Assembly: GCA_964414715.1 (NCBI GenBank)
Contig: CAYPXN010000109.1
Location: 1-28,088 of the forward strand
DNA length: 28,088 nucleotides
Direction of reading: 5' to 3'
Origin: CAYPXN01 sp964414715
GTDB lineage: Bacteria; UBA10199; JADFYH01
Shown: in pieces, positions 13,795 through 20,813 of the stretch
How the letters are laid out: each line of letters opens with the position of its first letter
Position numbering within the stretch: the stretch's first letter is position 1
Program-made: the position numbers and the translations under genes
The notes under the pieces: model-generated
Seen by the model: the letters and a program-made list of their open reading frames with translations, nothing else
What the model was told of the DNA's origin: nothing
Database searches by the model: none

Positions 13795-15045
13795 ATGTCT
13801 AGAAACATCGTCGAAATTGCAAAAAAGGCCCGCGAAGCCTCCTTTTATGGAGCGAAACTGACTCGTCCCCAAAAAGATGCCGTCCTTGAAAAAATGGCGG
13901 AAGCTCTGCTTGCTCAGCAAGATCGAATTATTGCGGAAAATGAAAAAGATGTGGAAGCCGGAAAAAAGAAAGGGCTTTCCGCAGCGATGATTGATCGTTT
14001 GGTACTTAATGCAAAACGTATACAGGAAATGGCCAAGGGAGTACGAGAAATTGCGGCTTTGAACGATCCGGTTGGTGAAATTGTGAAAGGCTGGGTGCGG
14101 CCCAACGGAATTCGCGTCGAAAAAGTGCGCATTCCTTTGGGAGTGATTGGGATTATTTATGAGTCCCGTCCGAATGTGACGGTGGATGCCGCTGTACTTT
14201 GCTTGAAATCGGGCAATGCGGTGGTTTTGCGCGGCGGTTCGGAAGCTATTCATTCCAATTTGGTTTTGGGTGAAATTTTAAGAGAAGTTCTCAAAGAATC
14301 TAATGTTCACCAGGATTTGATTCAAGTGGTTCCCGTGACAGACCGTGAAGCGATGAAAGAATTGCTTTTACAGGATAAATATATCGATTTGATTATTCCC
14401 AGAGGGGGAGAATCCCTCATGCAGTTTACCCGCGAACATTCGAAAATACCGGTTGTGAAACATGACAAGGGAGTTTGTCACCTTTTTGTGGATCATAATG
14501 CAGACCTGGATATGGCTGAAAAGATTGCTATTAATGGAAAGGTCCAGCGTCCGGGTGTTTGTAATGCTTTGGAGACGATGCTCGTGGATGAAAGAATTGC
14601 GCATTCTTTTTTGCCTCGCATGATTGCTACTTTCCAGAAGCTAGGTGTGGAAGTGCGAGGTTGTGAAAAGACGCAAAAAATTGTTTCCGGAATTACGCCA
14701 GCAAAAGAAGAGGATTGGCCTGCAGAATATTTGGAGCTCATTATTGCCATCAAGGTGGTGAAAAATTTGGATGATGCCATTGATCATATTCAGAAATATG
14801 GATCTCTTCACACTGAAACTATTGTGACAAATGATGAGAAGAATGCGGAGCGCTTTTTGCGTGAGCTGAATTCTTCAGCGGTGATGGTAAATGCTTCGAG
14901 TCGCTTCAATGACGGAGGTCAGTTGGGTCTTGGAGCGGAAATCGGAATTTCAACGACTAAATTGCATGCCTTCGGACCCATGGGTCTTGAAGAATTGACT
15001 GCGCAAAAATATGTAGTGCGCGGAGAAGGACAGGTAAGAGAATAG
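13795..15045 (+). CDS. proA: Glutamate-5-semialdehyde dehydrogenase (gamma-glutamyl phosphate reductase)
   Basis: NADPH-dependent reduction of gamma-glutamyl phosphate to glutamate semialdehyde, second step of proline synthesis. 416 aa, typical length. Aldehyde-dehydrogenase-type fold with VRIPLGVIGIIYESRPNVTVDAA, the glycine-rich LRGGSEAIHSN, IPRGGESLMQFTREHSKIPV and the catalytic cysteine Cys256 in QRPGVCNALET. The C-terminus has SSAVMVNASSRFNDGGQLGLGAEIGIST. It follows proB after a 185-bp gap that holds a long palindromic element and about 50 bp of other sequence, so proA may be translated from the same transcript only if this element is not a terminator. Its TAG stop overlaps the GTG start of rsfS by one base. 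No nadD lies between proA and rsfS, although many genomes have it there. Confidence 0.96.
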   Translation: MSRNIVEIAKKAREASFYGAKLTRPQKDAVLEKMAEALLAQQDRIIAENEKDVEAGKKKGLSAAMIDRLVLNAKRIQEMAKGVREIAALNDPVGEIVKGWVRPNGIRVEKVRIPLGVIGIIYESRPNVTVDAAVLCLKSGNAVVLRGGSEAIHSNLVLGEILREVLKESNVHQDLIQVVPVTDREAMKELLLQDKYIDLIIPRGGESLMQFTREHSKIPVVKHDKGVCHLFVDHNADLDMAEKIAINGKVQRPGVCNALETMLVDERIAHSFLPRMIATFQKLGVEVRGCEKTQKIVSGITPAKEEDWPAEYLELIIAIKVVKNLDDAIDHIQKYGSLHTETIVTNDEKNAERFLRELNSSAVMVNASSRFNDGGQLGLGAEIGISTTKLHAFGPMGLEELTAQKYVVRGEGQVRE

Positions 15046-15512
15046 TGGACTCTTTAAAACTCGCCCAAAAAATTGCGGATCTCGCTTCAGAAGTAAAAGC
15101 AATCGACATCAAAATATTGGATCTCCGAAAATTTTCGAGTTTCACCGATTTTTTTGTCGTTTGTTCCGGAACTTCAGACCGTCAAATTCGAGCGATTGCC
15201 GATAAAGTCATTTTGGATCTCAAAAAGGAGAATGTAAGGCCCATGTCTTCCGAAGGTTTTGAACAGGGCGATTGGATTCTTGTCGATTATGCGGACGTGG
15301 TTCTTCATGTGTTTGGTGAAGAGGCCCGCAAACATTATGATCTGGAAGGTTTTTGGAACCGGGTTCCTTCTCTGTCGGGTGAGAAAAAGCCCAAAAAGAA
15401 ATCGGTAAAAAAGAAACCTGTCAAAAGCAAATCAAAAGGGAAGTCAAAAGCAGCTCGTGGGAAAAAGCCTGTAAAACTTAAAGCTTCTTCCAGTAAAAAG
15501 AAGAAAAAATGA
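15045..15512 (+). CDS. rsfS: Ribosomal silencing factor RsfS with lysine-rich C-terminal tail
   Basis: RsfS binds L14 (uL14) on the 50S subunit and blocks subunit joining when nutrients are short. Residues 1-110 match the family (LDLRKFSSFTDFFVVCSGTSDRQIRAIAD, EGFEQGDWILVDYADVVLHVF, ARKHYDLEGFW). Start GTG 15045 overlaps the proA stop by one base (taGtg). The remaining residues 111-155 are an unusual tail containing 22 Lys and one Arg with Ser/Pro/Ala between them; the usual family length is about 105-120 aa. Such tails suggest RNA or ribosome binding or disorder, but no function is shown. It overlaps rlmH by ATGA, the usual partner gene. Confidence 0.95.
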   Translation: MDSLKLAQKIADLASEVKAIDIKILDLRKFSSFTDFFVVCSGTSDRQIRAIADKVILDLKKENVRPMSSEGFEQGDWILVDYADVVLHVFGEEARKHYDLEGFWNRVPSLSGEKKPKKKSVKKKPVKSKSKGKSKAARGKKPVKLKASSSKKKKK

Positions 15513-15982
15513 AAATTCGTATTCTCGCGGTTGGGCGACTCAAGAACCAAAATTTCTATCAAGGAATCCAGGATTATTTAACCCGCCTTAAAAATTTTGT
15601 TCATGTGCGTATTGAGGAAGTTCGTGATTTTCCCCTTCGTAAGGGCATGTCTGCCAAGATTGTCAATGATCAGGAAGGGGAATTTCTAAAAGAAAGATTG
15701 AAAGAGGATTCCTTTTACGTGGTGTTGGATGTGAAGGGGAAACAAAAAAGTAGTGAAGAATTTTCAGAGCTTGTTGCCAAGTGGGAAAACACTTCTGTGA
15801 AGGAAGTGACTTTTATTTTGGGAGGGGCTTTTGGTGTTTCCGAAGAACTTCTACGCAATGCACGCGAGAAAATTTCCCTTTCGAAGATGACTTTCACTCA
15901 TGATATGGCCCGCCTTCTTTTGTGTGAACAAATTTACAGAGCTTATACCATTCTGCGCGGTGTGCCTTATCATCATGGATGA
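15509..15982 (+). CDS. rlmH: 23S rRNA pseudouridine-1915 N3-methyltransferase RlmH
   Basis: SPOUT-class methyltransferase that methylates pseudouridine 1915 of 23S rRNA in helix 69. 157 aa, the normal size. The sequence shows MKIRILAVGRLKNQNFYQGI, LDVKGKQKSSEEFSE, the SAM-binding knot FILGGAFGVSEELLRNA, LSLSKMTFTHDMARLLLCEQIYRAYTI and the C-terminal PYHHG. The start overlaps the rsfS stop by 4 bp (ATGA), and the pair is a widespread operon. A 38-bp gap without visible structure precedes gpmI. Confidence 0.97.
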   Translation: MKIRILAVGRLKNQNFYQGIQDYLTRLKNFVHVRIEEVRDFPLRKGMSAKIVNDQEGEFLKERLKEDSFYVVLDVKGKQKSSEEFSELVAKWENTSVKEVTFILGGAFGVSEELLRNAREKISLSKMTFTHDMARLLLCEQIYRAYTILRGVPYHHG

Positions 15983-16020
15983 GAGTTGATTCGCGTCTTA
16001 AAAATAGTTAGAACCTAATT

Positions 16021-17604
16021 ATGACAAAAAGCCCCTTAGTCTTAATCATCCTCGACGGATTTGGCGAGCGCGCCGAAAAAAAAGATAATGCGATCAAACT
16101 CGCAAAAACACCGAATCTCGATTCTTTTTACAATAATTACCCACACACCTTGATAGATGCCTCTGGAACTGCAGTGGGTTTGCCTCATGGTCTCATGGGA
16201 AATTCAGAAGTTGGCCATTTGACGATGGGCGCAGGTCGTATTGTGCTGCTGGGTCTTACACGCATTTATGCAGCGATTGGAGATGGAAGTTTTTTCAAGA
16301 ATGACGTGCTTCTTGCAGCGATGAGTGCCGCAAAAAAAAATAAATCCGCATTGCATTTGATGGGTTTGGTTTCCGATGGTGCGGTGCATTCTCATCAAGA
16401 TCATCTCTATGCCTTGCTCAAGATGGCGAAAGACCAAGGCGTTGAAAAAGTTTTCATCCATTGTTTTATGGATGGTCGGGATACCGCCCCCAAGCTCGCC
16501 GATGTTTATATTGCCGATCTTGAAAAAGAAATTCAGGAAATTGGAATTGGAAAAATTGCGAGCATTTCTGGCCGTTACTATGCCATGGATCGTGATAAAC
16601 GTTGGGACCGCATTCAGCTTGCTTATGAAGCGATGGTGGAAGGAAAAGGTCGTGTGGCTTCGTCTCCTCAAGAAGCTGTGAAAATGGCTTTTGAAAAAGA
16701 GGAAGGGGATGAGTTCATCATTCCGACGGTGATCATGGAAAATGTAGGGGTGGCTCCCCGTGGCCACCCAGGGCAGGCACAGGGACCTGCCCCTACAGGA
16801 ATAATCTCAGACAACGATGCAGTTATTTTCTTCAATTTCCGAGCAGACCGTGCGCGTGAAATGAGTAGAGCTCTCACTCAAAAAGATTTTGACGGGTTTC
16901 AAAGAAAAGTTTTCCCAAAGCTTTCTTATTTTGCCTGCTTTTCTGAATACGATGCCACTTTGAATTTGCCCGTGGCATTTCCCAAAATTGATATTCGTGA
17001 AACTTTCCCGGAAATCATTTCTCAGAAAGGCCTCAAGCAGCTCCGCATTGCGGAAACGGAAAAATATGCTCATGTTACTTTTTTCTTTAGCGGGGGAGTG
17101 GAGCCAGTTTATCCAGGAGAGGATCGGGCCTTAATTCCTTCGCCCAAAGAAGTAGCAACTTACGATCAAAAACCTGAGATGAGTGCTCGAGGAATTACAG
17201 AAGAATTGCTCAAGCGTTTGCAGAGTCATCAGTATGATTTTGTGATCTGCAATTTTGCGAATCCGGACATGGTAGGTCACACTGGAAAATTGGAAGCAGC
17301 GATCAAAGCCGTTGAAGTGGTGGATGAGTGTTTGGGGAAAGTAGTGAAAGAAGTGCTTTCTCAAGACGGTACCGTGGTAATTACGGCGGATCATGGAAAT
17401 TGTGAGAAGATGAAGGATGAGACAGGCCAGCCTCATACTGCCCATACGATTGAACTTGTTCCTTTTATTTTGATTGGGGAAAAATTTAAGTCGGCTCATT
17501 TGCGAAAAGGCGGCGGGCTTCCTGATATTGCCCCCACCCTTTTGAAAGTTTTGGGTCTTCCTCAGCCGAAAGCAATGAGTGGGAAGAGTTTGATTACTTT
17601 ATAA
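16021..17604 (+). CDS. gpmI: 2,3-bisphosphoglycerate-independent phosphoglycerate mutase
   Basis: Manganese-dependent glycolytic enzyme that interconverts 3- and 2-phosphoglycerate. 527 aa. Metal/nucleophile sites include Asp12 in LIILDGFG, the phosphoserine nucleophile Ser62 in MGNSEVGHLTMG, FMDGRDTAP, the substrate-binding FNFRADRAREMSR, NFANPDMVGHTG, and ITADHGNCE. The position normally occupied by a short loop (family DGKPVG-like) carries a Gly/Pro/Ala-rich stretch, about residues 241-259 (VGVAPRGHPGQAQGPAPTG), encoded by a palindromic repeat at 16743-16797. This is unlikely to destroy the active site because flanking motifs are intact. The start has no clear Shine-Dalgarno; the TAA stop falls at the edge of a long inverted repeat. 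Confidence 0.97.
   Translation: MTKSPLVLIILDGFGERAEKKDNAIKLAKTPNLDSFYNNYPHTLIDASGTAVGLPHGLMGNSEVGHLTMGAGRIVLLGLTRIYAAIGDGSFFKNDVLLAAMSAAKKNKSALHLMGLVSDGAVHSHQDHLYALLKMAKDQGVEKVFIHCFMDGRDTAPKLADVYIADLEKEIQEIGIGKIASISGRYYAMDRDKRWDRIQLAYEAMVEGKGRVASSPQEAVKMAFEKEEGDEFIIPTVIMENVGVAPRGHPGQAQGPAPTGIISDNDAVIFFNFRADRAREMSRALTQKDFDGFQRKVFPKLSYFACFSEYDATLNLPVAFPKIDIRETFPEIISQKGLKQLRIAETEKYAHVTFFFSGGVEPVYPGEDRALIPSPKEVATYDQKPEMSARGITEELLKRLQSHQYDFVICNFANPDMVGHTGKLEAAIKAVEVVDECLGKVVKEVLSQDGTVVITADHGNCEKMKDETGQPHTAHTIELVPFILIGEKFKSAHLRKGGGLPDIAPTLLKVLGLPQPKAMSGKSLITL
16743..16797. repeat. Translated double-hairpin repeat inside gpmI
   Basis: Outer ends tgtagggg/cccctaca (16743-16750, 16790-16797) enclose two perfect 7-bp hairpins: gggtggc/gccaccc (16748-16754, 16763-16769) and gggcagg/cctgccc (16771-16777, 16786-16792). 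The gtagggg end links it to the type B repeats at 11378 and 12763. It is 55 bp and is translated without a stop. Confidence 0.88.
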
Positions 17605-17749
17605 GCTGAGAAGACATATTTTCTTTCGCTTTATGTTTTTCGATGAATCCGCCATCGAAAAACAAGCCAGATCCGGCATGAGGTTGTGGATTGCGGATGA
17701 AGAGTATGCCGGCTCTGAAGCCGCTCAAGAAAACATGTCTTCTCAGCTT
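17603..17749. repeat. Long palindromic element between gpmI and comF (type A)
   Basis: A perfect 15-bp outer stem joins 17603-17617 (aagctgagaagacat) and 17735-17749. Inside are two more hairpins: gtttttcgatg/catcgaaaaac (11 bp, about 17635-17663) and ccggcat/atgccgg (7 bp, about 17673-17712). The left arm takes in the last two bases of the gpmI stop codon. The three-way-junction layout would be preserved as RNA or as a cruciform. Its arms match none of the other elements. Confidence 0.85.
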
Positions 17750-17757
17750 GTATAAAA

Positions 17758-18501
17758 ATGAAAACGAATACTTCCAAAATCCTTTCCTATTTTTTCCCAG
17801 AAACCTGTTTGGCTTGTCATGAAGTTTTTCCTTTTGGAGAAGAAAAAGAATTTTGTGAAAGCTGTCAAAAAGAAGTTTGTTATTTGAGTGATTCCATTTG
17901 TAAAGTTTGCGGAGAAGATCTTCAAAACCCTGATTTGAGAGATTCCCTTTGTGGTGATTGCCTTCAAAATCTTCCTCCCTTTCAGTGGGCAAGATCCCTG
18001 TTTGAACTGAGTCCCGTTCTTTCAAAGATTCTTTATTCATTTAAATATTCTGCGGATGAAACGGCTCTTTCCTGGATGGGAAATGCAATGTCACAGTATT
18101 TGAATCGTTATTTTCAGGATCTCCGCTTTGATTGTCTGATTCCAGTTCCCTTGCATTCTTGGAGATTGTTACGTCGGGGTTATAATCAGTCTCTTCTGTT
18201 GGCAAAGGAACTTGCAAGAATCCGAAATGAAAAATTGGATTATCAAAATCTCATCAAGAAAAAGTCCACCATTGCACAGTCGACACTTTCCAAGAAAGAG
18301 AGAATGAAAGAGCTTAAGGGAGCATTTTTGCTTAAGCATTCTTCGGAATTTGAAGGAAAAAACGTTTTATTAGTAGACGATGTTTACACAACCGGCTCTA
18401 CTGTAAGAGAGTGTGCGTCGCTTTATAAAAAAGCAGGCGCTGAAGTGTATGTATTGACTTTGATGCGAGCTCCTCTTGAAGGGGAGAAGGGGCAAGAATG
18501 A
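17758..18501 (+). CDS. comF: ComF family phosphoribosyltransferase-like protein
   Basis: 247 aa. The N-terminus carries four CxxC-type pairs (CLACHE, CESCQKEV, CKVCGED, CGDCLQ), the zinc-binding double motif of ComF. The remainder is a type I phosphoribosyltransferase fold with CLIPVPLHSWRLLRRGYNQS and the PRPP-binding loop NVLLVDDVYTTGSTV. ComF is required for late steps of DNA uptake in naturally competent bacteria such as Haemophilus and Bacillus, and it is also widely conserved in species not known to be competent. No other competence gene is seen here. Start ATG 17758 is right after the palindromic element; the stop overlaps the next start by ATGA. Confidence 0.95.
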   Translation: MKTNTSKILSYFFPETCLACHEVFPFGEEKEFCESCQKEVCYLSDSICKVCGEDLQNPDLRDSLCGDCLQNLPPFQWARSLFELSPVLSKILYSFKYSADETALSWMGNAMSQYLNRYFQDLRFDCLIPVPLHSWRLLRRGYNQSLLLAKELARIRNEKLDYQNLIKKKSTIAQSTLSKKERMKELKGAFLLKHSSEFEGKNVLLVDDVYTTGSTVRECASLYKKAGAEVYVLTLMRAPLEGEKGQE

Positions 18502-19274
18502 CGAAAGATTATCTCGAAATTGCAAAAAAAGCGGCTTTGGCTTCGGGTGAAATTCAGATGGAGTATCTCCATCAGGAAAAAAAAGTGGAGTTTAAGGGTG
18601 CCATCAATCTGGTGACTCATGTTGACAAGCTTTGTGAAAAAGAAATCGTTTCGATGATTCAAGGTGCTTTTCCTTCTCATGACATTATGGCGGAGGAAGG
18701 AACGGGCGTTCGCAAGCATTCCGATTACAAATGGGTGATTGATCCACTCGGTGGTACGACGAACTATGCTCATGCTTATCCTCTGTTTTGCACTTCGATT
18801 GCTTTGGAATATAAAGGTGAGATCGTTGTGGGTGCAGTTTATGAACCCAACCTCAAAGAATTATTTTTGGCGGAAAAAGGTAAGGGAGCCACTTTGAATG
18901 ACAAAAGGATCCATGTTTCAAAGACATCAAAATTGGATCAGGCTCTTTTGGCAACCGGATTTGCCTACAATGTGAAAGAAGTCAAAAATAACAATCTCAA
19001 TCATTTTTCAAATTTTATCTTGAATGCACGGGCAGTGCGCCGTGATGGAGTTGCTGCGGCCGATTTATGCTACTTGGCCATGGGTCGCTTTGACGGATTT
19101 TGGGAGCTAGAATTGCAACCCTGGGATTTAGCCGCCGGATTTTTGATGGTTCAAGAGGCGGGAGGAATGGTGACGGATTTTCGCTACAAGCCTTTCAATA
19201 TCTATATGAAGGAAGTTTTGGCCTCGAATTCTCTGATTCACAAGGATATGGCTCGTGTATTAAAATTACCTTAG
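18498..19274 (+). CDS. suhB: Inositol monophosphatase family protein with altered metal site
   Basis: 258 aa. IMPase/SuhB family: phosphatase acting on inositol phosphates or related sugar phosphates; E. coli SuhB also acts in rRNA antitermination. Conserved pieces are HDIMAEEGTGV (Glu metal ligands), WVIDPLGGTTNYAHAYPLFCTSIAL and the C-terminal WDLAAGFLMVQEAGGMVTDF. The family motif is normally DPxDGTTN; here residue 85 (codon ggt, 18750-18752) is Gly instead of the second Asp, a magnesium ligand (Asp93 in human IMPA1). Catalysis could therefore be impaired while other functions remain. A one-base change (gat to ggt) would explain it. The gene overlaps comF by ATGA and is followed by a long palindromic element 2 bp after its stop. 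Confidence 0.9.
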   Translation: MTKDYLEIAKKAALASGEIQMEYLHQEKKVEFKGAINLVTHVDKLCEKEIVSMIQGAFPSHDIMAEEGTGVRKHSDYKWVIDPLGGTTNYAHAYPLFCTSIALEYKGEIVVGAVYEPNLKELFLAEKGKGATLNDKRIHVSKTSKLDQALLATGFAYNVKEVKNNNLNHFSNFILNARAVRRDGVAAADLCYLAMGRFDGFWELELQPWDLAAGFLMVQEAGGMVTDFRYKPFNIYMKEVLASNSLIHKDMARVLKLP

Positions 19275-19276
19275 AC

Positions 19277-19397
19277 GGTTGCCGAGAAAAGCCATCTGCT
19301 GCGTTCCCTTGCTCACTCGCAATCCTCACGTACCATCATAAGTACGCTGCGGTTGCTCGCTCGAAGGCGCCTTGTAGCTGGACTTTTCTCGTCAACC
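19277..19397. repeat. Long palindromic element between suhB and the TPR gene (type A)
   Basis: Arms ggttgccgagaaaag (19277-19291) and 19383-19397 pair at 14 of 15 positions. The core ccatctgctgcgtt (19292-19305) and the ending gtagctgg resemble the 1646-1771 element, and a central hairpin acgtac/gtacgct sits near 19328-19346. The outer arms are not related to those of 1646-1771. Repeats of the ccatctgctgcgtt type are, from memory, common in deltaproteobacterial genomes. Confidence 0.78.
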
Positions 19398-19408
19398 TTT
19401 GGATATTT

Positions 19409-20062
19409 ATGCCCAAACCAGAAACCAAAATTTTGCGTCTCCAAAAGGCACTCGATCTGATCTCTGCGAAAGATTATGAGAGCGCAGAGCTAGAGATTAA
19501 ATCGGCTATCGAAGAAGCAGAACAAAAAAAGGATATCTTGTCTGAAGGCCTTTTATATTCCACCTTGGGTTTACTCTTCAAACTTCAAAAAGATTTTAAA
19601 ACTGCCTGGAAACATTATGAAAAAGCCGAAAAGTTGTTGCCGGATGATCCTGCGATTAAATTAATTTCTGCACGTTTGCTTGTGGAAATTTTTGGCCAAT
19701 ATGATTCTGCCCTCAAAAAAGCCGACAAAGTTTTAAAAATTGCACCCCATGAGGGTGTTTTTGCTCATCAGGCTCACATTACCAAGGGTTTGGTTTATTT
19801 GAAAAAAGGGGACAAGAAAAAGGCCCAGGAAGAACTACAACTCTCGATGGCGCATGATTTTGAAAACTTGGGATCTGTTGGAAATATAGATTTTAAATTG
19901 ATTGAAGCTCTTTTGAAGAAACAAACTGCTTTGGAAGATTGCTTTGCCTACCTCAAAAAAGCCCTCGCCTTTGCGCAGAAGACGGAAGAGAAGAAATATA
20001 TTCAGTTGATTCAGAGATTGATTGAAGGTTTTCCAAAGGAAAAAAATAACTCTATTCTTTAG
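19409..20062 (+). CDS. Tetratricopeptide repeat protein
   Basis: 217 aa, no signal peptide or membrane segment. At least three TPR-like helical hairpins are visible: GLLYSTLGLLFKLQKDFKTA (about residues 48-67), ISARLLVEIFGQYDSALKKA and AHITKGLVYLKKGDKKKAQE; further helices (ALEDCFAYLKKALAFAQK) follow. TPR proteins mediate protein-protein contacts, and no partner can be inferred. ATG 19409 is chosen because upstream residues of the open frame (back to 19100) are encoded by suhB out of frame and by the palindromic element. The 3' end overlaps the convergent dedA by 11 bp. There is no clear Shine-Dalgarno. Confidence 0.85.
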   Translation: MPKPETKILRLQKALDLISAKDYESAELEIKSAIEEAEQKKDILSEGLLYSTLGLLFKLQKDFKTAWKHYEKAEKLLPDDPAIKLISARLLVEIFGQYDSALKKADKVLKIAPHEGVFAHQAHITKGLVYLKKGDKKKAQEELQLSMAHDFENLGSVGNIDFKLIEALLKKQTALEDCFAYLKKALAFAQKTEEKKYIQLIQRLIEGFPKEKNNSIL

Positions 20063-20693
20063 GCACTTCCAATTCTGCCGATTCTTTTTCGTATTCTTCT
20101 TCGTGTTTTTTGAAAAAGCGATAGACCCAAACGATAAAAATTCCGATGGCGATTCCGATAACCAGGGCAATCCAATGTTCCAGCCTTTTTAGCCAGTAGA
20201 GCACTTGATCAATTCGATCTCCAAAATAATAACCCAGAAAACATACGAAAGAAACGGACAGGCTTGCTGCAATTCCGTTGAAAAGCAAGACCCGTCGAAA
20301 GGGAATTTTAAATGCACCCGAGCTGAGGAAAATGGTGGATCGCAATCCTACCATGAATCGTCCGAAGAAAAGGGTTCTGTTCCCATAACGATGAAAATAG
20401 TAATTGATGGCCTTCACACGTTTGGGTGAAAAAAACCAAGTGAGTCTTTTGTGTGAAATAATATCTTTTCCAAAACGTCGTCCTACCCAATAGAGAACAA
20501 AATCTCCCGAAATAGCTCCTATATAGACTGTAATAAAAGTAGGGAGCAATTCTGTTTGTCCGATATGAGCCAAATAACCGGCAATCACAATCACGAGATC
20601 TTCTGGAATAGGCAGACCCATCCCGCAAAGCAGGAGTAAAACAAAAAAACCTATATAGTGAAAATGACTCAAATAATGTAAATAGTGATCCAT
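20052..20693 (-). CDS. DedA family membrane protein (SNARE-associated/VTT domain)
   Basis: 213-aa inner-membrane protein. The DedA/VTT signature is visible: GFFVLLLLCGMGLPIPEDLVIVIAGYL near the N-terminus, GAISGDFVLYWVGRRFG, and FFGRFMVGLRSTIFLSSGAFKIPFRRVLLFNGIAA. About five membrane segments end in a cytoplasmic, Glu-rich tail (KKHEEEYEKESAELEVPKE). DedA proteins act in lipid (undecaprenyl phosphate or phospholipid) flipping and envelope stability. It is convergent with the TPR gene, whose stop it overlaps, and divergent from ccoI. No clear Shine-Dalgarno is seen upstream of the start at 20693. Confidence 0.92.
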   Translation of the reverse strand: MDHYLHYLSHFHYIGFFVLLLLCGMGLPIPEDLVIVIAGYLAHIGQTELLPTFITVYIGAISGDFVLYWVGRRFGKDIISHKRLTWFFSPKRVKAINYYFHRYGNRTLFFGRFMVGLRSTIFLSSGAFKIPFRRVLLFNGIAASLSVSFVCFLGYYFGDRIDQVLYWLKRLEHWIALVIGIAIGIFIVWVYRFFKKHEEEYEKESAELEVPKE

Positions 20694-20752
20694 TGGGAAT
20701 GAGCTATGCCATAGATTGTTTGGCTCGACAACCCTTCGCTGAAAGAGAGGGC

Positions 20753-20770
20753 GTATGATTTAGATCATAC
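20753..20770. promoter_or_regulatory. FNR-like palindrome upstream of the cco operon
   Basis: gtatgat-ttag-atcatac is a perfect 7-bp-arm inverted repeat with a 4-bp spacer, close to the FNR/ANR consensus TTGAT-N4-ATCAA (TATGAT-N4-ATCATA here). Its centre is 52 bp upstream of the ccoI start and about 68 bp from the dedA start, so it could control either gene. FNR-type control of cbb3 oxidases is well known. A convincing -10 element was not found downstream. Confidence 0.6.
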
Positions 20771-20813
20771 TCATGATTGCTCCCCTCATTTAGGAGTAAA
20801 AATAGAAAAAACC

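Noticed and set aside
19100..19408. A longer TPR protein starting at 19100
   Set aside because: The extra residues come from an out-of-frame reading of suhB and the palindromic element.
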